A stretch of 64,000 bases of DNA from Pomacea canaliculata (taxonomy: Eukaryota; Mollusca; Gastropoda; Architaenioglossa; Ampullariidae), in assembly GCF_003073045.1 (NCBI RefSeq), contig NC_037602.1:3100001-3164000 (forward strand), written 5' to 3'. The first letter of the stretch is position 1. Each line of letters begins with the position of its first letter. The notes under the pieces were generated by a model. That model was given only the letters and a program-made list of their open reading frames with translations, was not told the DNA's origin and made no database searches. Shown here one piece after another: positions 12,717 to 24,631 of the stretch. A program made the position numbers and the translations under genes.

Positions 12717-13712
12717 TTTTTTTTATAAAAATGTTATTTTAATATTATAATAAATGTACGTACTAATTTTAGCATACGCATTGACGTTGATCAAATGTCT
12801 TCATGTCTGACAGTCTTCACTCAATGTGCACGTCCAGTCCCCGAAACCTTTAGTGACCAAGCAACACTCCCATTGGTAGTCTAAATGTAGGTTACAGTAA
12901 GAACTATCAACACCTTATTCTCGCATGTAGGTATGACGTGACCCCAATACTAAATAATCTCTTAATTATAGGATGTTGACAGCATCAGCAGGGACTAAGC
13001 TTTTTGTGTCTCGTACATATTTTGTTCCCCTCCTCCAACATCCAGGGTGAAAATGACATCAGAGATGATCGTCGTTTTCTTTGATGAAAATATTGCGAAG
13101 TGAATAAGTGCATCAAGTGTCCTTAGTTGAGAGCAGTTTTAATGTGCGTGAGGCCGAGAAGTTGTGTCCCATTTCCACATATTTAAAGCATTTAGTGAAT
13201 TTGTGTGGTATATCAGGGTGTCCACATATTCTATTTTTTTATATTTTCATCGTAATGACATTGTTATGGAACGGACAGTGACTCATTAGTCAGTTTGCTA
13301 TCATACGAGGCATAAAGTGGTTGGCTCGAGGCCCAAGTCGGGCTGGCTACTAGAATGCCCACCCCTCATTTGCCTATCCCAAATATGGTTTCCTGACTAA
13401 TCAGAGAAAGTTAAAATAAACTAGCGCAAGGAAAGCGCTGGCTTACGTTTTCAGTTGTCTTGCTCTAGTCATGGTGAACCACTTACTGTTTACGTCTATA
13501 TGAACCTTGCACCTTACTATGTGAGGTTTCTTGTCTTTTCCTTCAATAGTTTATTATGGTCTGGGTATGATTTTACGGATGTCATCTGATACTTTCTAAA
13601 TACAATCAAAACAGATATCGATGACTCGAACTATGATAAAGTTTGGTGATAAGTTCACTTCGTTCCATTTGTCTCAGGACGACGTTGTTTACAGAGACAG
13701 TTGACAACAAAC
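12717..13712. promoter_or_regulatory. Putative divergent promoter region, SLCO and small unknown gene
   Basis: About 1 kb between the start region of the minus-strand SLCO gene and the first exon of the plus-strand candidate at 13713. No coding exon was seen. No TATA box or named element is clear enough to call. The head-to-head layout is the only evidence for regulatory function. Confidence 0.3.
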
Positions 13713-14340
13713 ATGAAGGACGGCGGCCGAGCAAAGTATAACAAGTTGGTTATTTTCCAACATTGCTGGTAAGTACCCAACAAAGTTATACGATTTGAGA
13801 CCTTTTATATTTAATTCCTCTATAACATGCCCAATATTTCAACGTGCTTTAAAAAATAAAAGTCTAAGGAGATATGGATTTTGTTAAATGAATATTTGGA
13901 TATTTCGTATATTGCTAACTTAGCTGGCATTACAATAAAAATGGACTATTTAGTTTAAATACAGGGTACCATGGACTGTTGTACATCTACACCGGTGATG
14001 GCTGTGCATTCAGTCTTCTCAATGCTTGTGAATCACCTTTAGAGGCCACCTCTAGTGTTTATAACAAGTACCACTTCAAATCCAAAGGAGCCTACAATAT
14101 GAAGTCAGATGAAATCAAGGAGGTCTGTTTTATTAAATTGTTTATTACAACAAAGGAAAACAAAATATGTTTATTTTCTGGTAGTAAAATGTTACTAATA
14201 ATGTAAAAGTATGCGATGAAACTTTCTTTTCATTCATTCATTCTTTCATGTCTTCCCTTGTTTCCTTCCTATCTGCCTCTTTTTTCTAGCCGATCTCTGT
14301 GTATGTACGACATGTTGATGACATGCATCAACATAAATGA
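13713..14340 (+). CDS. Small unrecognised three-exon gene candidate
   Basis: Possible exons are 13713-13768, 13965-14122 and 14290-14340. The first starts with ATG (MKDGGRAKYNKLVIFQHCW) and ends at a strong donor GTAAGT. The second follows an ACAG acceptor and reads YHGLLYIYTGDGCAFSLLNA, then a basic stretch ending in KSDEIKE. The third follows a pyrimidine-rich acceptor and reads PISVYVRHVDDMHQHK to a TGA at 14338-14340. The product would be about 87 residues. The exon 1 to exon 2 junction is off by one base (phase 2 into a two-base remainder), so exon 1 may be non-coding, the acceptor may differ, or a base may be wrong. I do not recognise the protein. The aromatic, hydrophobic first half could be membrane-associated. 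Confidence 0.38.
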
Positions 14341-16640
14341 CAAATTAAAAGACATTAAAACTCTAGATGCTGAACGTAATGAACTAATTGCCTTTAATTC
14401 AATCACTAAATTTCTCGAAAAAATTAGAAAATAAAATTTCAAAGATTCTAATCGTAATGCTATGAATACAATGTCATTAAGTTTCTGTAAAATTTAACAT
14501 AAGAAATCATTGATCTTCTGAATGTTTTTAAAAGATCACTGCTAGGCATAAACAGGTTGGGGTCAAGCACGCGGCCTCTCTGGCTCACCAGGGAAGAATA
14601 TTGCGACAGGACAGGGAGGCGCTCTCCAAGTTGGCTCGAGATAACACGAGGGTCTGGAGACAGAGATAGGAGAAAAGCTAGAAAAATATTATATGACTGC
14701 TACTAGCGGCGTGTCAGATGTTTCGTTGTCATGTCTAATTCTCAGCAAATTTGTCTTTGTGTCTGTATGTTTACTCATTTGCCTGTCATCCAGATGACGA
14801 CGACGACGGGCCTAGGGGATGATTACACAAACACACACAATACGTGTACCCGTTCTTTTACAGCTGACACCCGTTCGTCTACACACACGCAATGAACGGA
14901 TAAGATAGATAAGAATAAGCCTTACTAAATGCCCCATATCACCATTAAACTCAACCTCAGGGTCACTCATCAGGCCTGGTAAAGTAATAAAAAGTAAGTC
15001 AAGGAATCAGTACTCCTCCATGCACCTTTTACATCTGAAGCACACCTTTAAAAAACACACATCGAAAAGCCTGATTGAGAGAAGTAGGAGAAACTAAATT
15101 AAACTAGCATTTTTCAGCTCTACATTTCACAAGTTAACAGAGAATAGGGAATGGTTTAGACATTGTCCTAAGTTCTTTTTTGTTCCGACAAAAAACCTCA
15201 TCACTAGATACAGTGCCAACCCCAGGTAAAAACAAATCTTCGGTAATCGAGAACTCGTTTAAACAAGGAAGGCGAGAGCCGAGCAGCTTCAGAGAAACTG
15301 AGGTTAAGCAGGTGGATGCAGGCAGCCCGACAGGTGTTCTTCATCTGTTTCTGAGGGATGTGAGCGAAATGTTGCACTTGTAGACATGGACGGACAGACA
15401 GACACACGCGCGCGCAAGTACACACGAAAATACATACAGGCAACCAGACTTGCAAACAGGTAAAGTCTTTGCTCACAAATTGTTTATCTCTATTCTGTTC
15501 ACTAGAGACTCATAAATTGGATCGTTAGCAGAGTTGGTAAAACCATCAGCATCCATCGCTTATTTTTCACGGATGCGGCAAGCAGCTAGGCAAACAGATT
15601 GCTAGCTCCTCTTGTGTTTATCTTTTCTTTTCTTACCAAAGTCAGCGTCTGAATCCTCACAAAAATTTGGTAAAGTCAACAGTCATCTTTTTTCATCTTT
15701 ACATGGCGTTGTGTTTATTTTTTATGTTTTATCTCTCAGACGAGCTGCCTTTTGCATCAAAGTAATAGCTGTCTGGTACCGAATTTGATAGATGGCAGCA
15801 GATGATGCTACAGCAGCAACAACGGGAGAGTGCACCCTGAAAGAGTTTATCTAATTCAGAAACCGTGTAAAAGTAAAATATTTTAAAGGCATACCTGAAT
15901 CCAGAATGAATCAGAAATACATTTAGCTGTTAGTGATGAAATAAACGATGAAACAATTTATTTTTCTAGATGAAAACAATGATGACTTTATTCAATAAAT
16001 TAAAAAAAAAAATACTGTGAGCAGAGGTTGTGAAATATTTTAATTTATATATGTTTGAGTTCACATCTGCTGATGGTGCTAATGTAACTGAAAATACGAG
16101 CAGTTAATGAGGATTTACAGGGGAAAATAAAGATCGCATTCGATTTGGGGAAGGACTGCCCACAAAAGTTGCATTCCTCTATTTCCCGCGTATATATCGA
16201 GAGAAATATTTAGTGTCTGTCGAACACGGGTCCTATGCAATAATCGGTGAATTTTCGATGTGGAGCTTTAATAGAACATTTTATGTTCAGTAAAAGTCAG
16301 ATCCGATGAAGGCTAACACCGAGAGCTGAAGGAAGCTACACTTTGCAACTACCGTTGGCAAGATGCCCTAACACGAAGTTGCGTCGACGGAGCGATGTTT
16401 CTTCTGAACAATTTCAGCCACTGCACTAAAGATTGTAAGTGTAGCTTTTTACAAGCGTAGTAATCACTTTTCGCTACATAATAACTACTTTTAGAAGCAG
16501 AGCACCTGTCGAAGATTCCATGCAATGGCTGTGTCCCTTCAGATGGCATTCCCCTTATTCTCATCATGATAGGTCATAGAAACGGACAGTTCGAGAACTT
16601 TTGTGTACTTTCCTCTTTCAGTGCAGATATATCTCTTGGT
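14341..16640. other. Intergenic, no recognised gene
   Basis: No exon with convincing similarity or splice context. Short reading frames on both strands look random. A GAC-rich run occurs near 14797-14812 and an A-run at 16004-16013. Confidence 0.4.
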
Positions 16641-16668
16641 CACGTGCTCATGCACACCTGTTTAAAAG
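16641..16668 (+). promoter_or_regulatory. E-box and TATA-like box upstream of ShK peptide gene
   Basis: CACGTG (E-box core) at 16641-16646 and TTTAAAAG (TATA-like) at 16661-16668 lie about 112 and 92 bases before the ATG at 16753. The spacing suits a short 5' UTR, but both motifs are common by chance. Confidence 0.3.
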
Positions 16669-16752
16669 CTGATCAGAGCTCCTAGGGTTTTGATTATCTC
16701 CAGCACGTCTGGGAAAAAAAAATCATCGGCAATAAGATCCAAAACTTCTACG

Positions 16753-18461
16753 ATGAGAACACTCCTGCTGTGCCTTTTCTTTGCGGCCATTTTCTTCCTT
16801 GCGTTACCAGGTGAGGTTTAGAATTAGGAGATGTAGACACTCATTACCACACCAAAACAGTTGTTTGAACAGATGTAATATGAGAGGAACGAAAACTGTG
16901 ATACACACAACATGGTACTTCAGAAATATTTGTCGTGAATGTTTTGAAAACATTGATTCTATAATACGTATTCTAGAAGAGAACATAAAGACCAGAGAAA
17001 CTGAGCTAATTTGGAATGCGAAATGAGCCAAGGCAATCTAAGAAAAACAAAATCACCCTTAATCAGACCACAGCGAGGCGCACGTGCAACAAGAAATTTG
17101 CTGAACTGTAGACAACGCATGATTTAACTAGGAACAGCACCCTTTAAAAAAAAAAAAAAAACCAGTAGGGAATCCATAACAGATGTTGGCGACAACTCAG
17201 AAAAAAACCTGGTAGAACGCTGGATGCTAGTAAACAGGCTAGCAGACGTGAACTTTGTGAATAAATCTTCTGAGAAATTCTTCACTCGCTGTAGAGTTCC
17301 CAACCAGCGAAATAAACACTGGCACGGGCCTGCTCTGGTCGCCGTAAAATGCTTGCCTCCTTCACAGTAAATCATGGAACAAGTGCGGGCATGCACCGGG
17401 CGTCACCCCTAAGGTGGGTGGTTCGCGTCCCGGCACCGGCAGAGAAGTAAATATTTAAATTTCAGTCCGCGCACTCCTGGTTGTTGTGTTCGCACATAGC
17501 CACGTATTTAGGGGCGATTTTTTGAGCAGCCTCTTTCTCTTACTATTTTTTTTTTAAGCAGGATCATGCCTTGAGATTTATGTCCAGAGGAAGCTAGAGT
17601 AGGTTAGGTGAGATCGTAAGGATGGAATTTGCAGATGAACATACATATGTCATGTTTTAAGGTAGTGTCATGTCCGCTCACGACAGCTATGTGCGTTTCT
17701 ACATGTCCAAAGCTTGGAGAGTTTTGTCGCATTACACTTTAAATATTACGAATTTAATACTCCCTATCACCAAAGCCTTTAAGAAAAGACTTTATACTGT
17801 TATCATGTCGTCGAGAGATCATCTAGAAATGAATATGATTTTAAAGGGATTGCTTGAATGAACGCACTCCCAGGCATGAACATATGAAAGGTAAACGTGA
17901 GACCACGGATGTGTAAAGGTAGACTGCTGTCTGTCTGCCGAGACCAACGCTTAGCCTCTTGCGAAGTTCTCCTGTTCTATCTCAGCGAGCCTAAACAAAG
18001 AATGTGAATAAACCGGAAGCTTTATACACTCCTGCCTCGTTTTAGTAGTTAACTGAGAAAAAAAAAAAAATCGTCGGCCAGCAGTTAAGTAATACAAGTT
18101 CTGGTGAGACTGCGAGCGAAAGAAATTAATGGAGATAGAAAAAAAACACATGGGGACATAGTTCTGTTGACTACAATCATTATGTAACAGATTTTCAAAC
18201 GTTTTAAGAGTGACAGCGAGATCGTGGTATTCCAGAAGCCCATAAGACTCGCATGCAAGACGACAACACAATATGGTACAGCCATTATATTGTATTATAT
18301 TTTGTCATGTGACAGTGACGTCGGGACTTCTGAACGATAAGCCCACGTGTGTGGACGCGCTGCCCAACTGCCACGACTATGACCCGGAGAGCTGCGAGTA
18401 TGATTACCTTTACATGAAGCAGAACTGTCCCAAGTACTGTGACCTCTGCCCTCCTATCTAA
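16753..18461 (+). CDS. Small secreted peptide with a single ShKT domain
   Basis: Two exons, 16753-16810 and 18316-18461, separated by a 1505-bp intron with a strong GTGAGG donor and a GACAG acceptor; phase 1 is kept across the junction. Total length is 67 residues. Residues 1-19 form a signal peptide: Met-Arg followed by a Leu/Phe/Ala-rich hydrophobic core ending LALP. The mature part has exactly six cysteines in the ShKT pattern, starting CVDALPNC and ending CPKYCDLC, with the conserved central Lys (MKQNC) and a nearby Tyr. ShKT domains occur in sea anemone potassium-channel blockers, but also widely in metalloproteases, worm mucins and molluscan secreted peptides of unknown role, so toxicity cannot be inferred. 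There is no propeptide dibasic site and no companion domain. It could be a venom, mucus or immune effector, or a signalling peptide. Confidence 0.82.
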
Positions 18462-20382
18462 GAGCTAGAAAGGTAAAAAAACAATCACAAACAGAACAAC
18501 ACAAACACAACTCTACATACGTGTTGTTACGTGCAATATGTGTTCACGAGGCGTAAAACTAGTTTATATCTACACCAAAGTTTCATTAAGTCCGAACATC
18601 TACGTCCCTACCTACAGCATGTACTTTTGTGCATTACATCTTCGCATTCACATTTTTTGTAAGTCTACAGGTACTTGCAGATAAGAGCTATGGTAAACCA
18701 GTTTTAGAAAAGATGGGTCAAGGGAGAGACGATTTGATTAGGAAAAAAAATACCAACAAAAAGAAAAATAAGAGTTGGAAATTTCACTAGTTTAAATTTC
18801 AACCATCCAATCAAAGCGGCTTAAGATTTACATTTGATTTTTTTTTTTCCAGACGAAAAAATAAAAAACAACTGATGTCACAAGACCCAGGCATTGCAAA
18901 CTGTCACTACCGGCTAAAAAGGCTGCTTGGCAACTGAAGATTAAAAAAAAAATATCGGTCAAACCGTTAGACTTGTTCTAATGTTTCCATCTTGTCCTCT
19001 CCTTTAGGTCACCCGCCCCTTATCATGGATGCACTTTAAAAAAAAAAAAGTCCATGACCATATCTACTCCCCCAAAACTTATATGTCTTAAATGCTATAA
19101 ACAATGTTTCGTGTTGTTTTTACTTTTCAACGTTCTGCTTCCAGCATTTCGTACTATCACATTTTCTTAATCGTTGCACGTAATCCCCATCCCCCCCATG
19201 ATGCGTACAGATTTCAGTTAATTGGGCAGCTTGTGATTTAAGGCATATTTTGAAAGAACACATTAAAGCAACTAAAGTGCCAAAATTTTCTTTCTTTGGG
19301 CCTAAAGACCACTTAATTGTTAAACAGACTGCTAAGCACTCAAAGTTTTTCACTTTAGTCCATCAGTCCAGAACACTGGCGAAACTGCTTCTGTTGATGG
19401 TATTTACCAATGTCAGTTGACTGGCTCTGTGCATAGTAAATGCCTGCACCGATTAGGCTTTCGTTTTGCCTTCATGTCCATACCAAGATGACATGGGCAG
19501 ATGTGCTACTAAAGGGGACAGCATTTGTCCTGAGTCAGCTTCTGCAACCTAACCTCATTGATGTCCAATACATTGGTTTTCAGTAATTGTTGTTGTCTAC
19601 ATCATTTCGTCTGTATATTAAAACTGTAGTTGCAAAAATCCATTAAAAAAACTTTCTTTATCCACTGATGTCATTTACAACTTTTCTGAAAAACTCACGG
19701 GTCCATTTGCAAGACACTGGATGCCTCTTAGTACGCATGCACCCCTATTCCAATAGGAATTTAAGTACAACAGTGGTGGTTGTAATTCTATGCCAAATGA
19801 GCATCTACTTTAAATTATGACCACTCATATCTTGTAGATGCCAGATTCACGTTCTGAAAGATATAGAATACAACTTAGGGTTACTAATTTCCTTCAATAA
19901 AAGCGATTTGCCATACGACTACAAAAGCTTATTCATAGCCTAGCTGCCAGCTTGAGCTTTCGATTCACCCCACACCTGCTGTCTTGAAATCTTTGTCTAT
20001 TAATGCTTTATCACCCAAAGTTATCTTTCCGGTCTGCTTGTGTTGCACACCTTTCTGCGTCATACATCAATTGGGAGAAATTCGGTGGCTGCTACTCCTC
20101 AGGCCTCACATTTGGGAACTTGGCCCCTTTACCTTAAATATGTGTCTTCAAATCCACCTCTTCAGTATCTTGCACAACCATACTATTCCATTCCATTGTC
20201 TATGGTGTCATCCATTTGCTTGTTTCTGGTATGGTTAACCATAGGTTCATTTGTAGTCTTTCGTGTGTAATGCATTGAGCTTGCATCCACACCGAAAATG
20301 TACTTAAAAAAATTTGATTATTACTAAAAGCCAACATGGCTTAATACAAGACGTGAGTGTCCAAGTGTATTCATGCCGTGTC
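18462..20382. other. 3' UTR of ShK gene and convergent intergenic space
   Basis: Non-coding, A-rich. AATAAA at 18860-18865, about 400 bases beyond the ShK stop codon, is a plausible polyadenylation signal for that gene. The ubiquilin transcript arrives from the other side, so the two genes converge here. Confidence 0.4.
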
Positions 20383-20388
20383 TTTATT
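20383..20388 (-). terminator. Candidate polyadenylation signal of ubiquilin
   Basis: Plus-strand TTTATT, read as AATAAA on the minus strand, followed downstream by a GT-rich stretch. It lies about 3.3 kb after the ubiquilin stop. Nearer candidates exist (for example 22872-22877), so a shorter 3' UTR is possible. Confidence 0.35.
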
Positions 20389-23300
20389 GGAGGTGTGCCA
20401 GAGACAGCAAAGCAAGCTATTCACAAAGCGAAGGTGTACAAGGCAATGTATTAAGCAAACCATTCACAAACAATAGCTAGCGATAAAAGAACCATAGCTC
20501 TTGGAAGATAGTAAGTCTTTAGCCATATTGCCACTGATCAAAAGAAAGCTATGACAAGACAAAAAGAGACACTAATGAGAGCCAAAAGAAACCACTTACA
20601 TTTTTGTTTTTTTTTCAGTGAGTTGCACAACATAAAGCCTGTAAAATTAAGCTTGTCAGTAAATCCTGGACTGTCAGACAACAGATTTTCCTGGAAAAAT
20701 TTCCCTATGTTGAAAATGGGCACTGAGGGTAGCAAAACTTTTCCTTTACAAGAGTAAAATTAAAAGTCAATCATACTACACAACACAGATAACACTTAAC
20801 ATAAATCTTGTTTCAAGTTAAATAGCTTAGGCTTGTTAAAACAAAACAGCACATTATATACAATTTGTACAAGTAATGTTTACAGTGGAGCAAGCACAAA
20901 TAGCTGCTATATCCACAGTTAATTTTTTTAAAAGTGAAAATAAAGGAGGTACTCCAACTCTGTAGTAACAATGGATGAAAACATTGCATAACTTGATTGA
21001 CCTTCCTGTTTAACCTTCTAACACTTGCAAATATCTAATTCAAAAACAAAAGGAATTCCACGCAAAGTTCATGGTCTAATATATCTGAGAAAACAATAAA
21101 AATGCCTGGGTACACTGTTGGAAAATGCTACATGATACTGATCAACATTCGAGATTACACTTTACAAAAACACTCATAAATTTCTCTCAAAGGACAGAAT
21201 TAAATGGCAAGAGTGAAAAGATAAGAAAAAGTTGTTTAACAAGTTTTCAGCAAGTCTTTGCTCTCTAATTAAAAATATAGCACCAAATATCGCATTGCCT
21301 AAACTTCAAAAATCTTCTTTTATACTGTAAGGCATTTTTAGCAACCCTTTTACCGTTTGATTTGGTACATCAAAATACTGAGCATCTGAAGTGGGCATGA
21401 TGATTGAATGGCCTTTGTTTGAAAACCATGGTACTGAACCTGTCAAGCAGAGAATACAGGATAAGACTGGTATATATTCCAAGGCAAAAACAATATGGTA
21501 AGCTATTATCTTCCATATGTTGATCCAATCACAGGTTGCTCTTTGGTGTTACATTAGGTAAAACTAAGACCGAACAGGCTGATAAAAACCTCAAACTCTG
21601 GCAAATGTTTCCCTGTTAGAGCAGTACACAACAAAATCATGCATTAAATGTCAACATGATAACCATCAACTCTAATACACTTTGAAGAAAGAAACAACCA
21701 ATGTCTTCCATGGGTTATATGGTTGATCTTTACAGTAAGGGAACATCTCAATTATTTAGATGCCAAGTAGGTTTTAGTCAGGTTTAGATTGGAAAAAACG
21801 TCCACTGCAGGCTATTAAGAATGGAATCAAAAGACCAATAATGAGCCCATTTTGCTCTCCTGGGATTAGATAAGAGGTGAAGTGTTTTCACCTGATCTCA
21901 CACAGCAATTGACAAGTACTAGTGATATGGTCCATTGGGTACTCTGCACCAAGTGGGTTTACACTAATTTACACATCTCTCATGACTCACAAAGGCGTAC
22001 AAGGATTAGTATATTAACAAACTTGTATTACTAGACTGCTTGCAGATGATTTTTTCCAGTTAACTGTGAAAATGAGGCTGGTGTATACATAGCTTCTGGT
22101 TTAGTCAAATTTATTGTTTAGGCTCGCCGAGACAAACGGCAGAGAACTTCGCTTGAGGCTTAAGTGTTGGTCTCAACAGTCCACCTATACATGCCTGTGG
22201 GATATCATTTTTAACAGGGAAACTGTCCATCAAGTTCCTATGTGCAATTTTGAGCTTGAAAAATGTACAAAATTTCATGCAAACCTCTCAAGACATTTTC
22301 CATTAATCTAAAGTGTTCGCTGAGAAAAACTAGTGTTTATGATTACTTTGCTATTAATCAAATACTCACTTTGCGATCTAATGCTCAAAATGCCGATACC
22401 GAATTCTGTGCATTACCCATCATTTTGGGGGTAGTCTGCTAGTAGCTTTACATAAAAGCTATTTCTGATAAAAGTTGACATGGCAAAAAACCATGCATTG
22501 TTTATAATTCTTAGCCAACAATTTATGTTCTTAAATGTTTTGGCAATCTATTGAGAATGTGATGATCTGATAAGGGCAACAGAATTAGTTTTCATCAAAA
22601 AGCAATCAACAACTTGAAACTGACCCCATAAATATGTTCATGTTCAGTTACAAGATTGAAGTACAGTTTTATCCCCACAACAAACCAAATGACAAATGCT
22701 TTTAGTGTTGGATATATTTGAGCAAAATAGGGCTTTGCATATTTTAGTTACTGTTAAGTGACATTTTTTTCTGTCTGAAGTCATAAACTGTGCCATCTTT
22801 CAGGGACAAATAGCCTTTTAGTCCATATGGGTAAAGCTAATTAACAAACACATTTCCTGGTAGCAAAACTTTTTATTGACGTCTGCCTGAAAATAAATGT
22901 TCCTTTTAATTTATTCTTGTAGTTTACTAACTTGGGACAATGTTGATAAATGCTGTTTGGCTTTTGGACCCATGCATCAAACTTTAAAAGGCATAAAGGC
23001 ATGATGAATTTCTTCTAAAATGTATCACACAACAATTATAAAGCTGCAATATATTCTAGCAAGAATATTTATGCAGGTATGCAGAAACATGATACCTAAG
23101 CTTCCTGTCACAAACTGCAATACCTTCCTTTTCTGACTATTCATCACAGACTTTCATTTATATCTGGTAATCCACATTTATATCTGGTAATCCACATTTA
23201 TATCTGGTAATCCACATTTCCATTACTGCAGGAAGCAGCTCACTGACACTGGCAACCCTTGCAAAACCCGTAAACACGAGCCAAACCCAATGCTATTTCT

Positions 23301-23677
23301 ACCTGGAATTTACACACACAAATGCACAAAGGTACATGCTGCATGAACTACATTTGTGTACAACAGCTTCTATTAACAACTGGGTCATGAAGGCAGCAAT
23401 TCCTATAACAGAGCTCCTGAATTCACCAATTCATGCCCAAATCTGGTATACCGTCTCTAACCTTCCTTTCACTATAGCCCTGATGAGTGGCAGTAGTGAA
23501 ACAACATGCAAGACAGAATGTACACCCAGTAGTTAATGTTCAGTACCATGACAGAAGAATGGAAAAGAAAACACAACCAAAACATTAAAGTTATCCACTG
23601 TACAGGAAAAGTTATAATCTGTAAAGCCAAGGGTGCTTAATAGCCAACAGAAAGGTAAGGTTGAATGAACAGTTGCA
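20389..23677 (-). other. Presumed long 3' UTR of ubiquilin
   Basis: About 3.3 kb of AT-rich, gene-free sequence directly after the ubiquilin stop codon, containing several minus-strand AATAAA hexamers. Ubiquilin mRNAs commonly have long 3' UTRs. No exon of another gene was recognised here. Confidence 0.4.
23155..23219. repeat. Three-copy 20-bp tandem repeat
   Basis: The unit CATTTATATCTGGTAATCCA is repeated three times without a mismatch, followed by a partial fourth copy. It lies in the presumed 3' UTR of ubiquilin. Confidence 0.9.
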
Positions 23678-24631
23678 TCATCTCTGCTGTAGAAGTCTGT
23701 CGATTGCAGCATTCACATCACCCAAAGTGGCAGTCAAAGCTAGCAAAGAAAAGAAGACAATTACACATACAAAACCATAGTACAAAAATATGTTTTACAA
23801 TCATTCAAGATTCAGAATTTGAAAACAAAATCCTTATAGAATTACCTCCTAGCAGTAGGAAAAAGATAACCTGATGGACTCCAAATAATAATACAGTGGA
23901 ACCTCAGCTAGCGGCGAACGCCTTCGATAGCGAACAGCCAAAAATTTCGTTAAAAATTTGCGCCAGACACCGAACAGCCACGTCAACCACAAATGACTGA
24001 CCAGCATCCCAGACCAAGCATCATTCTTGCTCGAGACACAGTTATGATCAGTCGGTCGTTATCTTTATCGTTGCGCATCCTTCTTATTTAGTGATTTTTG
24101 TGCTTTATTTTAATATATAGCTCTCAATCATGGCTCCAAAGAAGATTAAGAGCAACAGTAGCAAGGTAATGAAAAGGAAGCGGCCAACAATTGAATTGAA
24201 AAAGGAAATGATTTCAAAGTATGAAAGAGGCATGCGTATATATTATAACATTAGCAAGTCAGGGGCTAGGAACCAATTAAATCTATTCCTTTATTTCTTA
24301 TGGGGAAAATTGTTTCGGATACCGAGCATTTGGTATCAACCAACTTTCCAGAACGGATTGTCGCCAGTTTGCCGAGGTTCCACTATAATAATAATAAAAA
24401 AAACTGCCACAGGTTCATATATGCTTTCATGTCTATAAAACAAGAAATTACCATACAGCTTTAATGCTGCATTTGTCAATTCTACTTAAAAAATATGCAA
24501 GTCAAAGGCCTTTAAGCCACAAAGCCAACAGATTATATGTAACTACCTCGGATATTGGCATCTCTGTCTACAAAGCCCATGGCAGCTAACTGCTCCAGCT
24601 GAGAGGCATATCTCTGCTCTGGCGGTTGATT
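23678..24631 (-). other. UBQLN: UBA domain of ubiquilin, exons 14-15
   Basis: Exon 14 encodes [20 protein letters not shown] and exon 15 encodes [16 protein letters not shown]. The MGF loop and the [10 protein letters not shown] third helix are the ubiquitin-binding elements of UBA domains. Confidence 0.94.

Noticed and set aside
12359..12742. Plus-strand 127-codon open frame
   Set aside because: It is the antisense of SLCO exon 1, which has clear family similarity and splice phase on the minus strand.
17379..17440. tRNA-like sequence with GGTGGTTCGCGTCCCGGCACC
   Set aside because: Only a B-box-like arm is present, with no matching A box, anticodon arm or acceptor stem. At most a SINE fragment.
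18273..18315. Upstream extension of the ShKT exon as a one-exon protein
   Set aside because: The acceptor GACAG at 18311-18315 and the in-phase signal-peptide exon at 16753 explain the start better; the extension has no good signal sequence of its own.
24130..24438. 102-codon open frame starting [12 protein letters not shown] as a host gene
   Set aside because: It lies inside TA-flanked terminal inverted repeats and matches the start of a Tigger transposase that is cut off by the right end of the element.
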